This document shows positions 1 through 7,695 of a DNA stretch of 64,000 bases, one piece after another. Each line of letters starts with the position of its first letter. The stretch's first letter is position 1. The notes below the pieces were generated by a model that ran no database searches, had not been told where the DNA came from, and worked only from the letters and a program-made list of their open reading frames with translations. The translations under genes were made by a program, and so were the position numbers. Source of the stretch: an uncultured Pelagibacteraceae bacterium. GTDB lineage: Bacteria > Pseudomonadota > Alphaproteobacteria > Pelagibacterales > Pelagibacteraceae. Where the stretch lies: positions 124,001 to 188,000 of the forward strand of contig CACJQI010000002.1 in assembly GCA_902595535.1 (NCBI GenBank), in the 5' to 3' direction.

Positions 1-713
1 CCTAAAACGCCACCTTTTTTTAAAACTTTGGTGGCATTAATAAGTCCATAAATTAACTCACTTATTTCTTTATTTACAAAAATTCTTAAAGCCTGAAACA
101 CCTTCGTCGCATTATGAACTTTAAAGTTTTTTCTTTTTTTTGATTTATCAATAATTTTAACTAAAGCCTTAGTATCAATTTTATTTTTAAATCTCTCTTT
201 AATAATATTCCTTGCAATATATTTTCCTTCTTTTTCATCGCCGAAAAATTTAAAAATTTTTTCTAATTCTTTTTCATCAAGTTTATTGATTGCATCTTCA
301 GCTGAGTAGTTATTTAAACCCAACTGCATATTTAATTTACCGTCTGTTTCGAATGAAAGTCCTTTTTGTGGATCTTTTATTTGAGTATAAGAATAACCAA
401 GATCAAAAATTACTCCTTTTATATTTTCATTTTTAAGTTTTAGATTATTTAATTGACTAAATTTAATATTTTTAAAGATAAATCTATCTTCAAAATTTTT
501 TTTTATTTTATTAGCAATTTTCTTGCTCTCTACATCTCTATCAAGAGCAATTACTCTTGTGTTCTTAAAATCTAGAATCTTTTTGGAATAACCACCTTGT
601 CCAAAAGTGCAATCAATAAATGTGCCACCATGTTGAGGGGAAAAAACACTAATAATTTCTTTTAGCAGTACTGGATAATGCTTTTGCATTTCCGATACTA
701 TGGTGGCTTCCAT
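1..713 (-). CDS. rsmH: 16S rRNA (cytosine1402-N4)-methyltransferase RsmH, 3' part outside window
   Basis: The frame is open from an ATG at 713 (or a second ATG at 689) to the window edge, so about 237 N-terminal residues are visible. The protein starts [20 protein letters not shown] and contains the SAM-binding signature [14 protein letters not shown] followed by ALDRD, typical of RsmH/MraW. This enzyme methylates N4 of C1402 in the decoding centre of 16S rRNA. It follows ftsZ after 18 nt, so it is probably co-transcribed with mraZ and ftsZ. The ORF track misses it because its stop lies outside the window. The family is clear; the C-terminus is not visible. Confidence 0.93.
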   Translation of the reverse strand, partial: MEATIVSEMQKHYPVLLKEIISVFSPQHGGTFIDCTFGQGGYSKKILDFKNTRVIALDRDVESKKIANKIKKNFEDRFIFKNIKFSQLNNLKLKNENIKGVIFDLGYSYTQIKDPQKGLSFETDGKLNMQLGLNNYSAEDAINKLDEKELEKIFKFFGDEKEGKYIARNIIKERFKNKIDTKALVKIIDKSKKRKNFKVHNATKVFQALRIFVNKEISELIYGLINATKVLKKGGVL

Positions 714-731
714 TTATTACTTTGAAGACCA

Positions 732-2207
732 TTAATTCTTTTGTCTTCTTAGGAATGCTGGTATTTCAAGATCATCATCTTCTTCATTTGATGATAGTAA
801 ATCTTCAGCGGTAGAATGTTCACTTTCTGAACTAAACAAATCTGGAGAATCTGAGTCTACACCGAATTCTTTTAAATCGTTTGATATATTGTCCTCAATA
901 TTCTCAGATTCTATGTTCTCTTGAGATATTTCAATAGCCTCTTGAGTAAATGATTTTTCCATTTCATTTATTGAACTGTCTTCTGCCACATTTTCAGACA
1001 CATGATTTGAATTTGTCATGACCTCTTCATTGACTGTATTTGAATGATTGCTATCATTAACTCGTTCATTAACAATTTCATTTTCTAGTTTTAATGCATT
1101 TGCACCATGTGAAATTGGACTAGAGGCCGTATTTGAAAAATTAAAGGATTCAGATGTTCCTAAATGTGAGAAATCTGAATATCCTGGATTTCTATTTTGA
1201 ATACGATGAACCATATTTATTACTGATTTTGACTCTGGTTGTTGTCCATCTAACGATGTTGCAACAATTGAAACTCTCATTTTGCCATCAAGTTCTGAGT
1301 CCGTGATTGCGCCAATAATTAATTCAGCCTCTGGATCTACCTCAGCTCTTACTTTATTAACTGCCTCATCTACTTCAAAAAGTTTAAGATCTTTGCCACC
1401 TGTAATATTAACTAACAATCCTTTAGCACCTTTTAATGTGTAATCATCTATCAATGGATTACTAATTGCCATCTCAGCTGCTTGGAGAGCTCTACCTTCG
1501 CCTTCAGCTTCTCCGGTTCCCATCATTGCTTTACCCATTGATGCCATTACAGTTTCAACATCAGCAAAATCAAGATTAATTAGACCAGGTCTTACCATCA
1601 AATCAGTAATACTTTGAACACCATGCATTAGAACATTATTAGAAAGATTAAATGAGTCTTCAAATGTCGTTTGCTCATTTGCAATTTTAAATAAATTTTG
1701 ATTTGGAATAACTATAATCGTATCAACATGTTTTCTTAATTCTTCCAAACCTTGTTGTGCTCTTCGCATTCTTGAGGGGCCTTCATATAAAAATGGAAGA
1801 GTCACAACACCTACAGTTAAGATATTTAATTCTTTTGCTGCTCTAGCAATTACATGAGCAGCACCAGTTCCTGTACCACCACCCATGCCAGCTGCAATAA
1901 AAACCATATTTGCACCTTGCAAAGTATTTATAATTTCATTTAAAGACTCGTCTGCTGCGGCTTGCCCAATATCAAGCTTAGCACCAGCTCCTAAACCTTT
2001 AGTTAAATTTAAACCTATTTGAATTCTTGTTTTGCATTTGCTTAACTTTAAATCTTGTGCATCAGTATTAACTGCAATAAATTCTACACCTTGTAGATTA
2101 TGTTCAATCATTTCATTAACGGCATTTCCCCCTGCTCCGCCAACTCCCATAACTAGTAACCGTGGTTGTAACTCTTTAATTTCTGGTGTTTTGAAGTTAA
2201 TTGTCAT
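732..2207 (-). CDS. ftsZ: Cell division protein FtsZ
   Basis: Tubulin-like GTPase that polymerises into the division ring at midcell. The GTP-binding signature GGGTGTG is near residue 110, the N-terminal [11 protein letters not shown] nucleotide motif is near residue 21, and the C-terminal conserved peptide [12 protein letters not shown] that docks FtsA/ZipA-type partners ends the protein. Between core and tail (about residues 350-470) lies a long acidic, Ser/Asn/Glu-rich linker, usual for alphaproteobacterial FtsZ. At 491 residues it is of ordinary alphaproteobacterial length. It starts 13 nt after the mraZ stop and ends 18 nt before rsmH, an order that differs from the standard cluster, where ftsZ is at the far end. 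Confidence 0.97.
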   Translation of the reverse strand: MTINFKTPEIKELQPRLLVMGVGGAGGNAVNEMIEHNLQGVEFIAVNTDAQDLKLSKCKTRIQIGLNLTKGLGAGAKLDIGQAAADESLNEIINTLQGANMVFIAAGMGGGTGTGAAHVIARAAKELNILTVGVVTLPFLYEGPSRMRRAQQGLEELRKHVDTIIVIPNQNLFKIANEQTTFEDSFNLSNNVLMHGVQSITDLMVRPGLINLDFADVETVMASMGKAMMGTGEAEGEGRALQAAEMAISNPLIDDYTLKGAKGLLVNITGGKDLKLFEVDEAVNKVRAEVDPEAELIIGAITDSELDGKMRVSIVATSLDGQQPESKSVINMVHRIQNRNPGYSDFSHLGTSESFNFSNTASSPISHGANALKLENEIVNERVNDSNHSNTVNEEVMTNSNHVSENVAEDSSINEMEKSFTQEAIEISQENIESENIEDNISNDLKEFGVDSDSPDLFSSESEHSTAEDLLSSNEEDDDLEIPAFLRRQKN

Positions 2208-2220
2208 CTTTTTATCCCTC

Positions 2221-2676
2221 TTATTTATTTGGTTGAAGCTCCCATTTAAGGTTAGCTCGATTTAAATTTGCTTTTTTTCTTGCTGTTACCTTAAATTTTT
2301 CAAACATTGTTGGTTCCCATATTTGAAAGGTTTGACCTTGACCAACAAACAACATGCTATTTTTTATTTTTGCATGTTTTAATAATTTTGATGAAAGTGA
2401 AATTCTACCTTCGCTATCAAATTGTAAATTTATACTTTCTGCTAATATTGATGTTGCAAAATAATCTCTTTTTTCCTCAAAAGGATTTAAAGAGTCAATT
2501 GCAGAAGAAATTTTTTCAATTCTGTCTTGAGAACATGCTTCTATTGAAAAATTATTAAAAGATGGATAACAAATTACACCATTGTAACCTAAATTTGACA
2601 AGTGTGACCTGAAACTAGCAGGCACTGAAACTCTTCCTTTTTTGTCTAATTTGTTCTCGTAGGTAGATAAAAACAT
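2221..2676 (-). CDS. mraZ: Transcriptional regulator MraZ
   Basis: Small DNA-binding protein made of two AbrB-like MraZ repeats. The two DxxxR-type cores are visible as [14 protein letters not shown] near residue 10 and [14 protein letters not shown] near residue 85. MraZ proteins bind repeated TGGG-type boxes in front of their own operon and repress it (known from E. coli and others). It is the first gene of mraZ-ftsZ-rsmH, and three such boxes lie just upstream. Length (151 residues) is normal. The ATG at 2676 begins [15 protein letters not shown], which matches family N-termini. Confidence 0.95.
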   Translation of the reverse strand: MFLSTYENKLDKKGRVSVPASFRSHLSNLGYNGVICYPSFNNFSIEACSQDRIEKISSAIDSLNPFEEKRDYFATSILAESINLQFDSEGRISLSSKLLKHAKIKNSMLFVGQGQTFQIWEPTMFEKFKVTARKKANLNRANLKWELQPNK

Positions 2677-2704
2677 ATATTTTTAAATTCATAAATTCCA
2701 TAAT

Positions 2705-2734
2705 TGGGAATATATGGGAATATATGGGTATTTA
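2705..2734. promoter_or_regulatory. Probable MraZ operator: three 10-bp direct repeats
   Basis: The plus strand reads TGGGAATATA, TGGGAATATA, TGGGTATTTA back to back. This gives TGGG boxes at exactly 10-bp spacing (one DNA turn), matching the known MraZ box layout of TGGGN repeats with 5-nt spacers. The block ends 28 bp before the mraZ ATG and covers the spacer, -10 and expected start point of the predicted mraZ promoter, so binding should block transcription. The TGGG reads on the strand opposite to mraZ. Confidence 0.75.
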
Positions 2735-2747
2735 AAATAATAGTCAA
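2719..2747 (-). promoter_or_regulatory. Predicted sigma-70 promoter of mraZ-ftsZ-rsmH
   Basis: On the minus strand TTGACT (2747-2742) is followed after exactly 17 bp by TATATT (2724-2719), a near-consensus sigma-70 promoter. The expected start point near 2712 gives a leader of about 35 nt before mraZ. The -10 box lies inside the second TGGGAATATA repeat. The remaining stretch up to the RNase P RNA gene (2748-2932) shows no ORF or RNA that I can recognise. Confidence 0.6.
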
Positions 2748-2932
2748 ATGTTGATTCTAAGCCCAATTTAAGTCACTTTATAAGGCAAATTTAATATTAT
2801 TTTTGAGATTGAGTGAGTTCTTTTTTATACAGCTTTAGAAGCAATAAGAGTACTTCAAGCACAACATTTAAATTTATGCTTATAAAGTAAGAACGATATA
2901 TGGATTGTTAGTGTATTTTTTTAATGGTGATG

Positions 2933-3287
2933 TGCCAGATAAACTATAAGCCGGGTTCTGTCATTTAAACCTATCATTTGTCTAGGCTCAAGATCACTCT
3001 TAAGCTCAAGCAACTAACCCTGATGACTAGCCAAGGATGGCTTTTAGTTTTTCAACAATGTCATCTCTACTTAGTCTTGCTCCCAGTGGGGTTTTCCAGC
3101 GTTCATTGTTACCAATAGAACCGGTGTGCTCTTACCACACCTTTTCACCCTTGCCATGTTATGGCGGTTTATTTTCTGTGGCACTATCCCTAGGGTTACC
3201 CCCGCCAGGTATTACCTGGCACTGTATCCTTGCGGAGCCCGGACTTTCCTCTTTAATAAATTAAAGCGATAAATCATTTATCTGGCA
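2933..3287 (-). ncRNA. rnpB: RNase P RNA (catalytic subunit, type A)
   Basis: The minus strand carries the hallmark RNase P RNA segments AGAGGAAAGTCCGGGCTCC near the 5' end, GGGTAACCCTAGGGA and GGCAAGGGTGAAAAGGTG in the middle, and AGAACCCGGCTTATAG near the 3' end. The ends form the P1 helix: TGCCAGATAAA at the 5' side pairs with TTTATCTGGCA at the 3' side, which sets the boundaries within a few bases. The RNA removes 5' leaders from tRNA precursors together with RnpA. A 75-codon ORF on the other strand is a chance shadow. Confidence 0.96.
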
Positions 3288-3292
3288 AGAAT

Positions 3293-3320
3293 AATTTAAT
3301 ATCAATTCACAAAACTTCAA
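3293..3320 (-). promoter_or_regulatory. Candidate promoter of rnpB
   Basis: On the minus strand TTGAAG (3320-3315), a 16-bp spacer and TAAATT (3298-3293) lie so that transcription would start close to the predicted RNA 5' end near 3287. In DNA this AT-rich such matches arise often by chance; the fit to the RNA end is the main support. Confidence 0.4.
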
Positions 3321-3331
3321 GAAAAAATATT

Positions 3332-4075
3332 TTATTGTTTAACTAAATTCTGACTTATAATTAAGCATTCTCTATCAATTTTTCCATTTACTATCTCTGG
3401 CCTAAACCTTCTTTGAAAAGCTTTGGTAATTTTTGATAAATAATTATTTTTTTTATATTTAAAATTTTTTGGAATTTTTTTTGAATAACCAATTTTATAT
3501 ATATTCTTATAAAACAAAATTTTATGTATACTGTTAATTTTGAGCATTCTATTTTTAATTAGTATCTTTTGATTAATATTGTGCCAATAACCAATATTAT
3601 TTTTTGATAAATACTGCCATGGAAATTTTTCACCAGGATCTTTTTTTCTCTCAGGTGCAATATCAGAATGTCCTAAAATATTTTTTTTATTAATTCTATA
3701 TTTATTAATTAAAAATTTGGTCAATTTAATTAAAGATAATATTTGTAGTTTTGAAAATTTTCTATATCCAAAACTATGGCCAGGATTTGTAATTTCAATA
3801 CCAATTGAATTTTTATTTAAAGACTCATGTTTCTTCCATTTAGATTTACCAGCATGCCATGCTATGTATAAATCAGGTACTAATTTAGTTATCTCGCCAT
3901 TTTTATTAATTAAATAATGGCAGCTTACCTTTGACTTATAATCAGTAAGCTTTTTAAATGCTGCTATTTCACTTTTCATTCCAGTATAATGAAAAATGAT
4001 GAATTTAATTTGTTTAAAGTTTCTTTTTTTAGTATCAAAATTAGGAGAATAATTTAAATTTGTTTTATAGGCCAT
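3332..4075 (-). CDS. N-acetylmuramoyl-L-alanine amidase, AmpD/AmiD family
   Basis: Zinc amidase of the Amidase_2 family, which cuts the bond between muramic acid and the peptide of peptidoglycan or its turnover products. Zinc and catalytic motifs are present: FIIFHYTGM, a WHAGKSKW segment and GHSDIAPERKKDPGEKFPW. The C-terminus (AFQRRFRPEIVNGKID) resembles the peptidoglycan-binding tail of AmiD. The track ORF begins at 4120, but I prefer the Met at 4075 (MAYKTNL), because the longer form runs towards the divergent mlaA. No signal peptide or lipobox is visible, so a cytoplasmic AmpD-like recycling role is possible despite the AmiD-like tail. Confidence 0.85.
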   Translation of the reverse strand: MAYKTNLNYSPNFDTKKRNFKQIKFIIFHYTGMKSEIAAFKKLTDYKSKVSCHYLINKNGEITKLVPDLYIAWHAGKSKWKKHESLNKNSIGIEITNPGHSFGYRKFSKLQILSLIKLTKFLINKYRINKKNILGHSDIAPERKKDPGEKFPWQYLSKNNIGYWHNINQKILIKNRMLKINSIHKILFYKNIYKIGYSKKIPKNFKYKKNNYLSKITKAFQRRFRPEIVNGKIDRECLIISQNLVKQ

Positions 4076-4145
4076 TTTTTTGTCATTTTTTAAGCTAAAT
4101 CCGGATTTACAATACCTCAATATGCATTATATAATTAACCTTTAT

Positions 4146-4931
4146 ATGAAAAAATTTTTAAAATCTTTGATAATAATCCTGGTAATAACAACTAATGCAA
4201 TAGCTGGGTCAGACGGTGAAAATGAACTTTCAAAAGTAAAAGCTAGTCAAATAAAGGATTGTTTTGAACCTCTTAATAGAGCAACCTTTGCTTTAAACCA
4301 GGGTTTGGATAAAATTATTTTTAAACCAGTTGCAAAAGCATATAGAATTTTACCCTCCCCTGTAAGAGCTGGAACCAGTAACGCTCTCGATAATTTGACA
4401 TCAGTAGTTACAATTCCAAATAATCTTCTTCAAGGTGAGTTTAGAAAAGCTGGAATTAATACAGGAAGATTTTTGATTAATACGACAATTGGAATAATTG
4501 GTATATTTGATATAGCAGATATGATTGGTTTTCCAGAATATGAAAAAGAGGATTATGGACAAACTCTAGGCTCATATGGAATAGGGCCTGGTTGTTATTT
4601 AGTGCTACCTGTCATAGGACCTTCAACTGTTAGAGATACTGTTGGATCATTAGCTAATTTAGCTGGAGGTGATGCTTGGTATAATGTTACTGTAGCAAAT
4701 GATACTCAGCATTTTTCTGAGTTTGATTACTGGGGAACAAGAATTTCAACTGGAATTGATTTTAGAGCAAAAAATATAGACTCTTTTGAAAATTTAGAAA
4801 AAAATTCTATGGACTTTTATGCTTCCGTGAGAAGTTTATATTTACAAGATAGACAAATGAAAATTTCTAATACTAATGCTGTCATTGAAACAATGGATGA
4901 TAGTGATTGGGAAGAAATAGAAAATAATTAA
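4146..4931 (+). CDS. mlaA: MlaA/VacJ family outer-membrane lipid-asymmetry protein
   Basis: Component of the Mla pathway that removes misplaced phospholipids from the outer leaflet of the outer membrane. After a signal peptide (MKKFLKSLIIILVITTNAIAG) come the family motifs CFEPLNRATFALNQGLD, NNLLQGEF, GRFLINTTIGIIGIFD and GPGCYLVLPVIGPSTVRDTVG. The start at 4146 is chosen because the signal peptide begins there; the longer track ORF adds 22 residues with no family match. The usual lipobox cysteine right after the signal sequence is absent, so the protein may not be lipidated. mlaC follows 20 nt later; the MlaFEDB transporter is not in the window. Confidence 0.9.
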   Translation: MKKFLKSLIIILVITTNAIAGSDGENELSKVKASQIKDCFEPLNRATFALNQGLDKIIFKPVAKAYRILPSPVRAGTSNALDNLTSVVTIPNNLLQGEFRKAGINTGRFLINTTIGIIGIFDIADMIGFPEYEKEDYGQTLGSYGIGPGCYLVLPVIGPSTVRDTVGSLANLAGGDAWYNVTVANDTQHFSEFDYWGTRISTGIDFRAKNIDSFENLEKNSMDFYASVRSLYLQDRQMKISNTNAVIETMDDSDWEEIENN

Positions 4932-4951
4932 AGCGTCCAATTAAAGAATTA

Positions 4952-5545
4952 ATGAAAAAAATCCTTACTTTTTTCTTATTTACATTTCTTTTTTTTACAA
5001 ACAGTAATATTACTTTTTCAATAGAGCCTGATGTTTTTATTCAATCTACAGTAAATAGAGCAGCTGACACATTGGGAGGAAATTTCACTAAAAATGAAAG
5101 GATTGAACAATTAAAACAAATAGCAAAAGAGACCGTAGATATTGCTGGGATAGGCTATTATTCTTTGGGATCTCATAGAAAAAGTTTAAGTAAAGAACAA
5201 TTATCAGCTTACAAAAAAGCTTTTGAAGAATACTTTTTAAAAAGTTTTTCTAGTAGATTGGCAGAATATTCAAATCCAGAAATTGAAGTAATATCAAAAA
5301 ATAAATTAAACAAAAATTATACAATAGTTTTAAGTAAGTTAGTTGCAACAGATAGTAGGCCGGAAGTCAAAATTGAATGGAGAGTTTATACAAAAAATCC
5401 AGAAAATTTATTAATTAGAGACTTGATTATAGAAGGATTAAGTTTGGCTAGAACTCAAAAAGAGGAATTCTCATCAATTATTAATTCTAATGATGGTAAT
5501 ATTGAAGCTCTGTTAAAAAATTTAGCAGATTTTTCAGCTAAATAA
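4952..5545 (+). CDS. mlaC: MlaC-like periplasmic phospholipid-binding protein (Ttg2/Tol family)
   Basis: A signal peptide (MKKILTFFLFTFLFFTNSNITFS) precedes a 170-residue domain with the pattern of MlaC: FVQSTVNRAADTL-like start, RKSLSKEQLSAYKKAFEEYFLKSFSSRL, and a C-terminal VEWRVYTKNPENLLIRDLIIEG-type strand. MlaC carries phospholipid between the outer-membrane MlaA complex and the inner-membrane MlaFEDB transporter. Pairing with mlaA 20 nt upstream supports the call. Length (197 residues) is normal. It runs toward the tRNA-Ile2 gene on the other strand with 37 nt between them. Confidence 0.88.
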   Translation: MKKILTFFLFTFLFFTNSNITFSIEPDVFIQSTVNRAADTLGGNFTKNERIEQLKQIAKETVDIAGIGYYSLGSHRKSLSKEQLSAYKKAFEEYFLKSFSSRLAEYSNPEIEVISKNKLNKNYTIVLSKLVATDSRPEVKIEWRVYTKNPENLLIRDLIIEGLSLARTQKEEFSSIINSNDGNIEALLKNLADFSAK

Positions 5546-5582
5546 TTTTACTAAAAAATTTTGTTAATTATTATTATAAATT

Positions 5583-5659
5583 TGGTGGGCCCGCCAGGAC
5601 TCGAACCTGGGACCAATACATTATGAGTGTACTGCTCTAACCAACTGAGCTACAGGCCC
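5583..5659 (-). tRNA. tRNA with CAU anticodon, probably tRNA-Ile2 (lysidine type)
   Basis: A complete cloverleaf: acceptor GGGCCTG/CGGGCCC, D-arm GCTC..GAGC, anticodon stem GTACA/TGTAT with loop CTCATAA (anticodon CAT), T-arm CCAGG/CCTGG with normal loop TTCGAGT, discriminator A and encoded CCA. CAU can be Met, fMet or Ile2. The C4-G69 and C5-G68 acceptor pairs favoured by TilS and the overall likeness to Ile2 (TTGGTC variable region) point to Ile2, read as AUA after conversion of C34 to lysidine. There is no C1 mismatch, which argues against initiator tRNA. Confidence 0.9.
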
Positions 5660-5719
5660 AAAATCATTCTGTTAACTATATCATTTTTATTAAGTTATCA
5701 ATTAAAGATAATCAGCAAA

Positions 5720-5794
5720 TGGTGGGCCGTGTTGGTTACGCTCCAACTACCCCTGCAATGTCAATGCAGTACTCTACTATTGAGCTAACGGCCC
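5720..5794 (-). tRNA. tRNA-Val(GAC) with aberrant D- and T-loops
   Basis: The stems are perfect: acceptor GGGCCGT/ACGGCCC (7 pairs), anticodon stem CTGCA/TGCAG around loop TTGACAT (anticodon GAC), T-stem GTTGG/CCAAC, then A and encoded CCA. The T-loop reads AGCGTAA instead of the near-universal TTCRANY, and the D-loop AATAGTA lacks the first G of the GG pair. The C at position 56 and one D-loop G remain. Intact stems and CCA suggest a working tRNA rather than a decaying one. It lies 7 nt after the rpoD stop and is probably processed from the yqeY-dnaG-rpoD transcript. Confidence 0.85.
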
Positions 5795-5801
5795 AGTAAA
5801 A

Positions 5802-7628
5802 TTAACTTTCTAAGAAACTTTTTAATTGCTTGGATCTGCTAGGATGTTTTAATTTTCTAAGAGCTTTTGCTTCAATCTGTCTAATTCTCTCCCTTGTTAC
5901 AGAGAATTGAAGACCTACTTCTTCTAAAGTATGATCAGTATTCATTCCAACACCAAATCTCATTCTTAAAACTCTTTCCTCTCTTGGTGTAAGAGTTGAT
6001 AGAATTTTAGTTGTAGCTTCTCCAAGGTTAGATTTAATCGCTTGCTCTAACGGTGCTAACGCTTTTGTATCTTCTATAAAATCACCCAAACTACTATCTT
6101 CTTCATCACCAACTGGTTTCTCAAGTGATACTGGTTCTTTTGAAATTTTTAATACTTTTCTAACTTTATCAAGTGGCATTCTAAGTTTTTGAGCTAATTC
6201 TTCTGGTGTAGCTTCTCTTCCAAACTCACTTAAAATTAGTCTTTGCGTTCTTACAATTTTATTAATTGTTTCAATCATATGAACTGGAATTCTGATTGTT
6301 CTAGCTTGGTCTGCAATAGATCTTGTAATTGCTTGTCTAATCCACCAAGTTGCGTAAGTAGAGAATTTATATCCTCTTCGATATTCAAATTTATCAACTG
6401 CTTTCATCAAACCAATATTTCCTTCTTGAATTAAATCTAAAAACTGAAGGCCTCTATTTGTATATTTTTTAGCAATTGAAATTACTAATCTTAAATTAGC
6501 TTCAACCATTTCTTTTTTGGCAATTCTAGATTCTTTTTCTCCTTTTTGAATTCTACTTACTAATTTTTTAAAATCAGTTACAGAAATTCCTAATTTATGA
6601 CTTATTTCAATTAATCTCTCTCTTATATTTTTAAATTCTTCTTTATTTTTTGAAAAGAACTGCTTCCAGATTGTGTTAGTATCTAAAAACTTTTTAAGAT
6701 TAGGATTAATCTCATTGCCAATATAAAATTTAATGAATTCATTTCTTGGTATTTTATGATCCATAGCAAGTCTTAAAAGATTGCCTTCTAATGATATAAT
6801 TTTTTTGTTTTCAACATAGTGTTTTTGTACCAATTCCTCTAAAACTGAAGGAGATAATTGAAGAGATTTAATGTTTTCTAAGATGTCATCTACAATTTTT
6901 TGATATCCTTTTTCTTTTGCGGGAGAAAAATTTTGTGAATTTAAAATACAATCTAGTTTTTCTTTTTGATATTTGATAAGCTTATTATATTCTTTAGTTA
7001 GAGTGCTAACAGTTTTTAAAACCTTTGGTTTAATTTCAGTTTCCATTGCGGCAAGCGTTGGATTAAAATCATCATCCTCACTATCACTAGATCCATCATC
7101 TTTTTCTGTTTCACCAGCATTCTTTTGCTTTGCACTAGGTCCTGTAGTTTCGTCTTCCATATAATTTGTATCAATATCTATAATTTCTCTTACAAGAATT
7201 TCATCTTTTTGTAATTGATCATTCCATTCAAAAAACTGTTGTGCAGTCATTGGACTTTGAGATAGAGCTATTAACATCACATCTTTTCCTGCTTCAATTC
7301 TTTTCGCAATTGCAATTTCACCTTCTCGAGAAAGTAATTCAACACCACCCATCTCACGTAAATACATTCTGATAGGATCATCACTTTTCTCTATCGTCTT
7401 ACCTTCTTCTTTAGAAGATCCTTCTTTTTTCCGTAATACTTTAAAATCTGATTTCTTTTCAACTAATGTAATATTTTCATCTAATATATGAATGAAGGCT
7501 TGGGCTAAATTTTCATCTGATAGGTTTCTTTTACCTAGAGATTTGTTTAATTCTTCATAAGTTATAAAACCCCTATGAATTCCACGACCCATTAATCTTG
7601 CAAATGATTTTGTAATAATTCTTTCCAC
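5802..7628 (-). CDS. rpoD: RNA polymerase primary sigma factor RpoD (sigma-70)
   Basis: Housekeeping sigma factor. All standard parts are visible: region 1.1 ([13 protein letters not shown] near residue 20), region 1.2 ([16 protein letters not shown] near 84), a large acidic non-conserved region, region 2 ([36 protein letters not shown] near 400), region 3, and region 4.2 helix-turn-helix ([20 protein letters not shown] near 565). The start is a GTG at 7628; an in-frame stop lies a little upstream and no ATG fits. It follows dnaG after 67 nt as the last protein gene of the macromolecular synthesis operon. Two tRNA genes follow. Confidence 0.97.
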   Translation of the reverse strand: MERIITKSFARLMGRGIHRGFITYEELNKSLGKRNLSDENLAQAFIHILDENITLVEKKSDFKVLRKKEGSSKEEGKTIEKSDDPIRMYLREMGGVELLSREGEIAIAKRIEAGKDVMLIALSQSPMTAQQFFEWNDQLQKDEILVREIIDIDTNYMEDETTGPSAKQKNAGETEKDDGSSDSEDDDFNPTLAAMETEIKPKVLKTVSTLTKEYNKLIKYQKEKLDCILNSQNFSPAKEKGYQKIVDDILENIKSLQLSPSVLEELVQKHYVENKKIISLEGNLLRLAMDHKIPRNEFIKFYIGNEINPNLKKFLDTNTIWKQFFSKNKEEFKNIRERLIEISHKLGISVTDFKKLVSRIQKGEKESRIAKKEMVEANLRLVISIAKKYTNRGLQFLDLIQEGNIGLMKAVDKFEYRRGYKFSTYATWWIRQAITRSIADQARTIRIPVHMIETINKIVRTQRLILSEFGREATPEELAQKLRMPLDKVRKVLKISKEPVSLEKPVGDEEDSSLGDFIEDTKALAPLEQAIKSNLGEATTKILSTLTPREERVLRMRFGVGMNTDHTLEEVGLQFSVTRERIRQIEAKALRKLKHPSRSKQLKSFLES

Positions 7629-7695
7629 AGTAATATAAGTTTGAGAGACTTATATAATATCAAATTTGTAAAAATCCATTGCTAAATTGTTAGGA

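Noticed and set aside
3037-3264. 75-codon ORF on the plus strand
   Set aside because: It lies wholly inside the RNase P RNA gene on the other strand and has no family resemblance.
5546-5582. Intrinsic terminators at operon ends, such as after mlaC and atpF
   Set aside because: I saw only AT-rich stretches and short T-runs without a GC-rich hairpin at the ends I inspected.
5720-5794. Plus-strand reading of the tRNA-Val locus as a tRNA with anticodon GTC (Asp)
   Set aside because: Both strands give a 7-nt anticodon loop with T33, but the plus strand lacks a proper D/T-arm arrangement and has no CCA end, whereas the minus strand has GCTC..GAGT, full stems and CCA.
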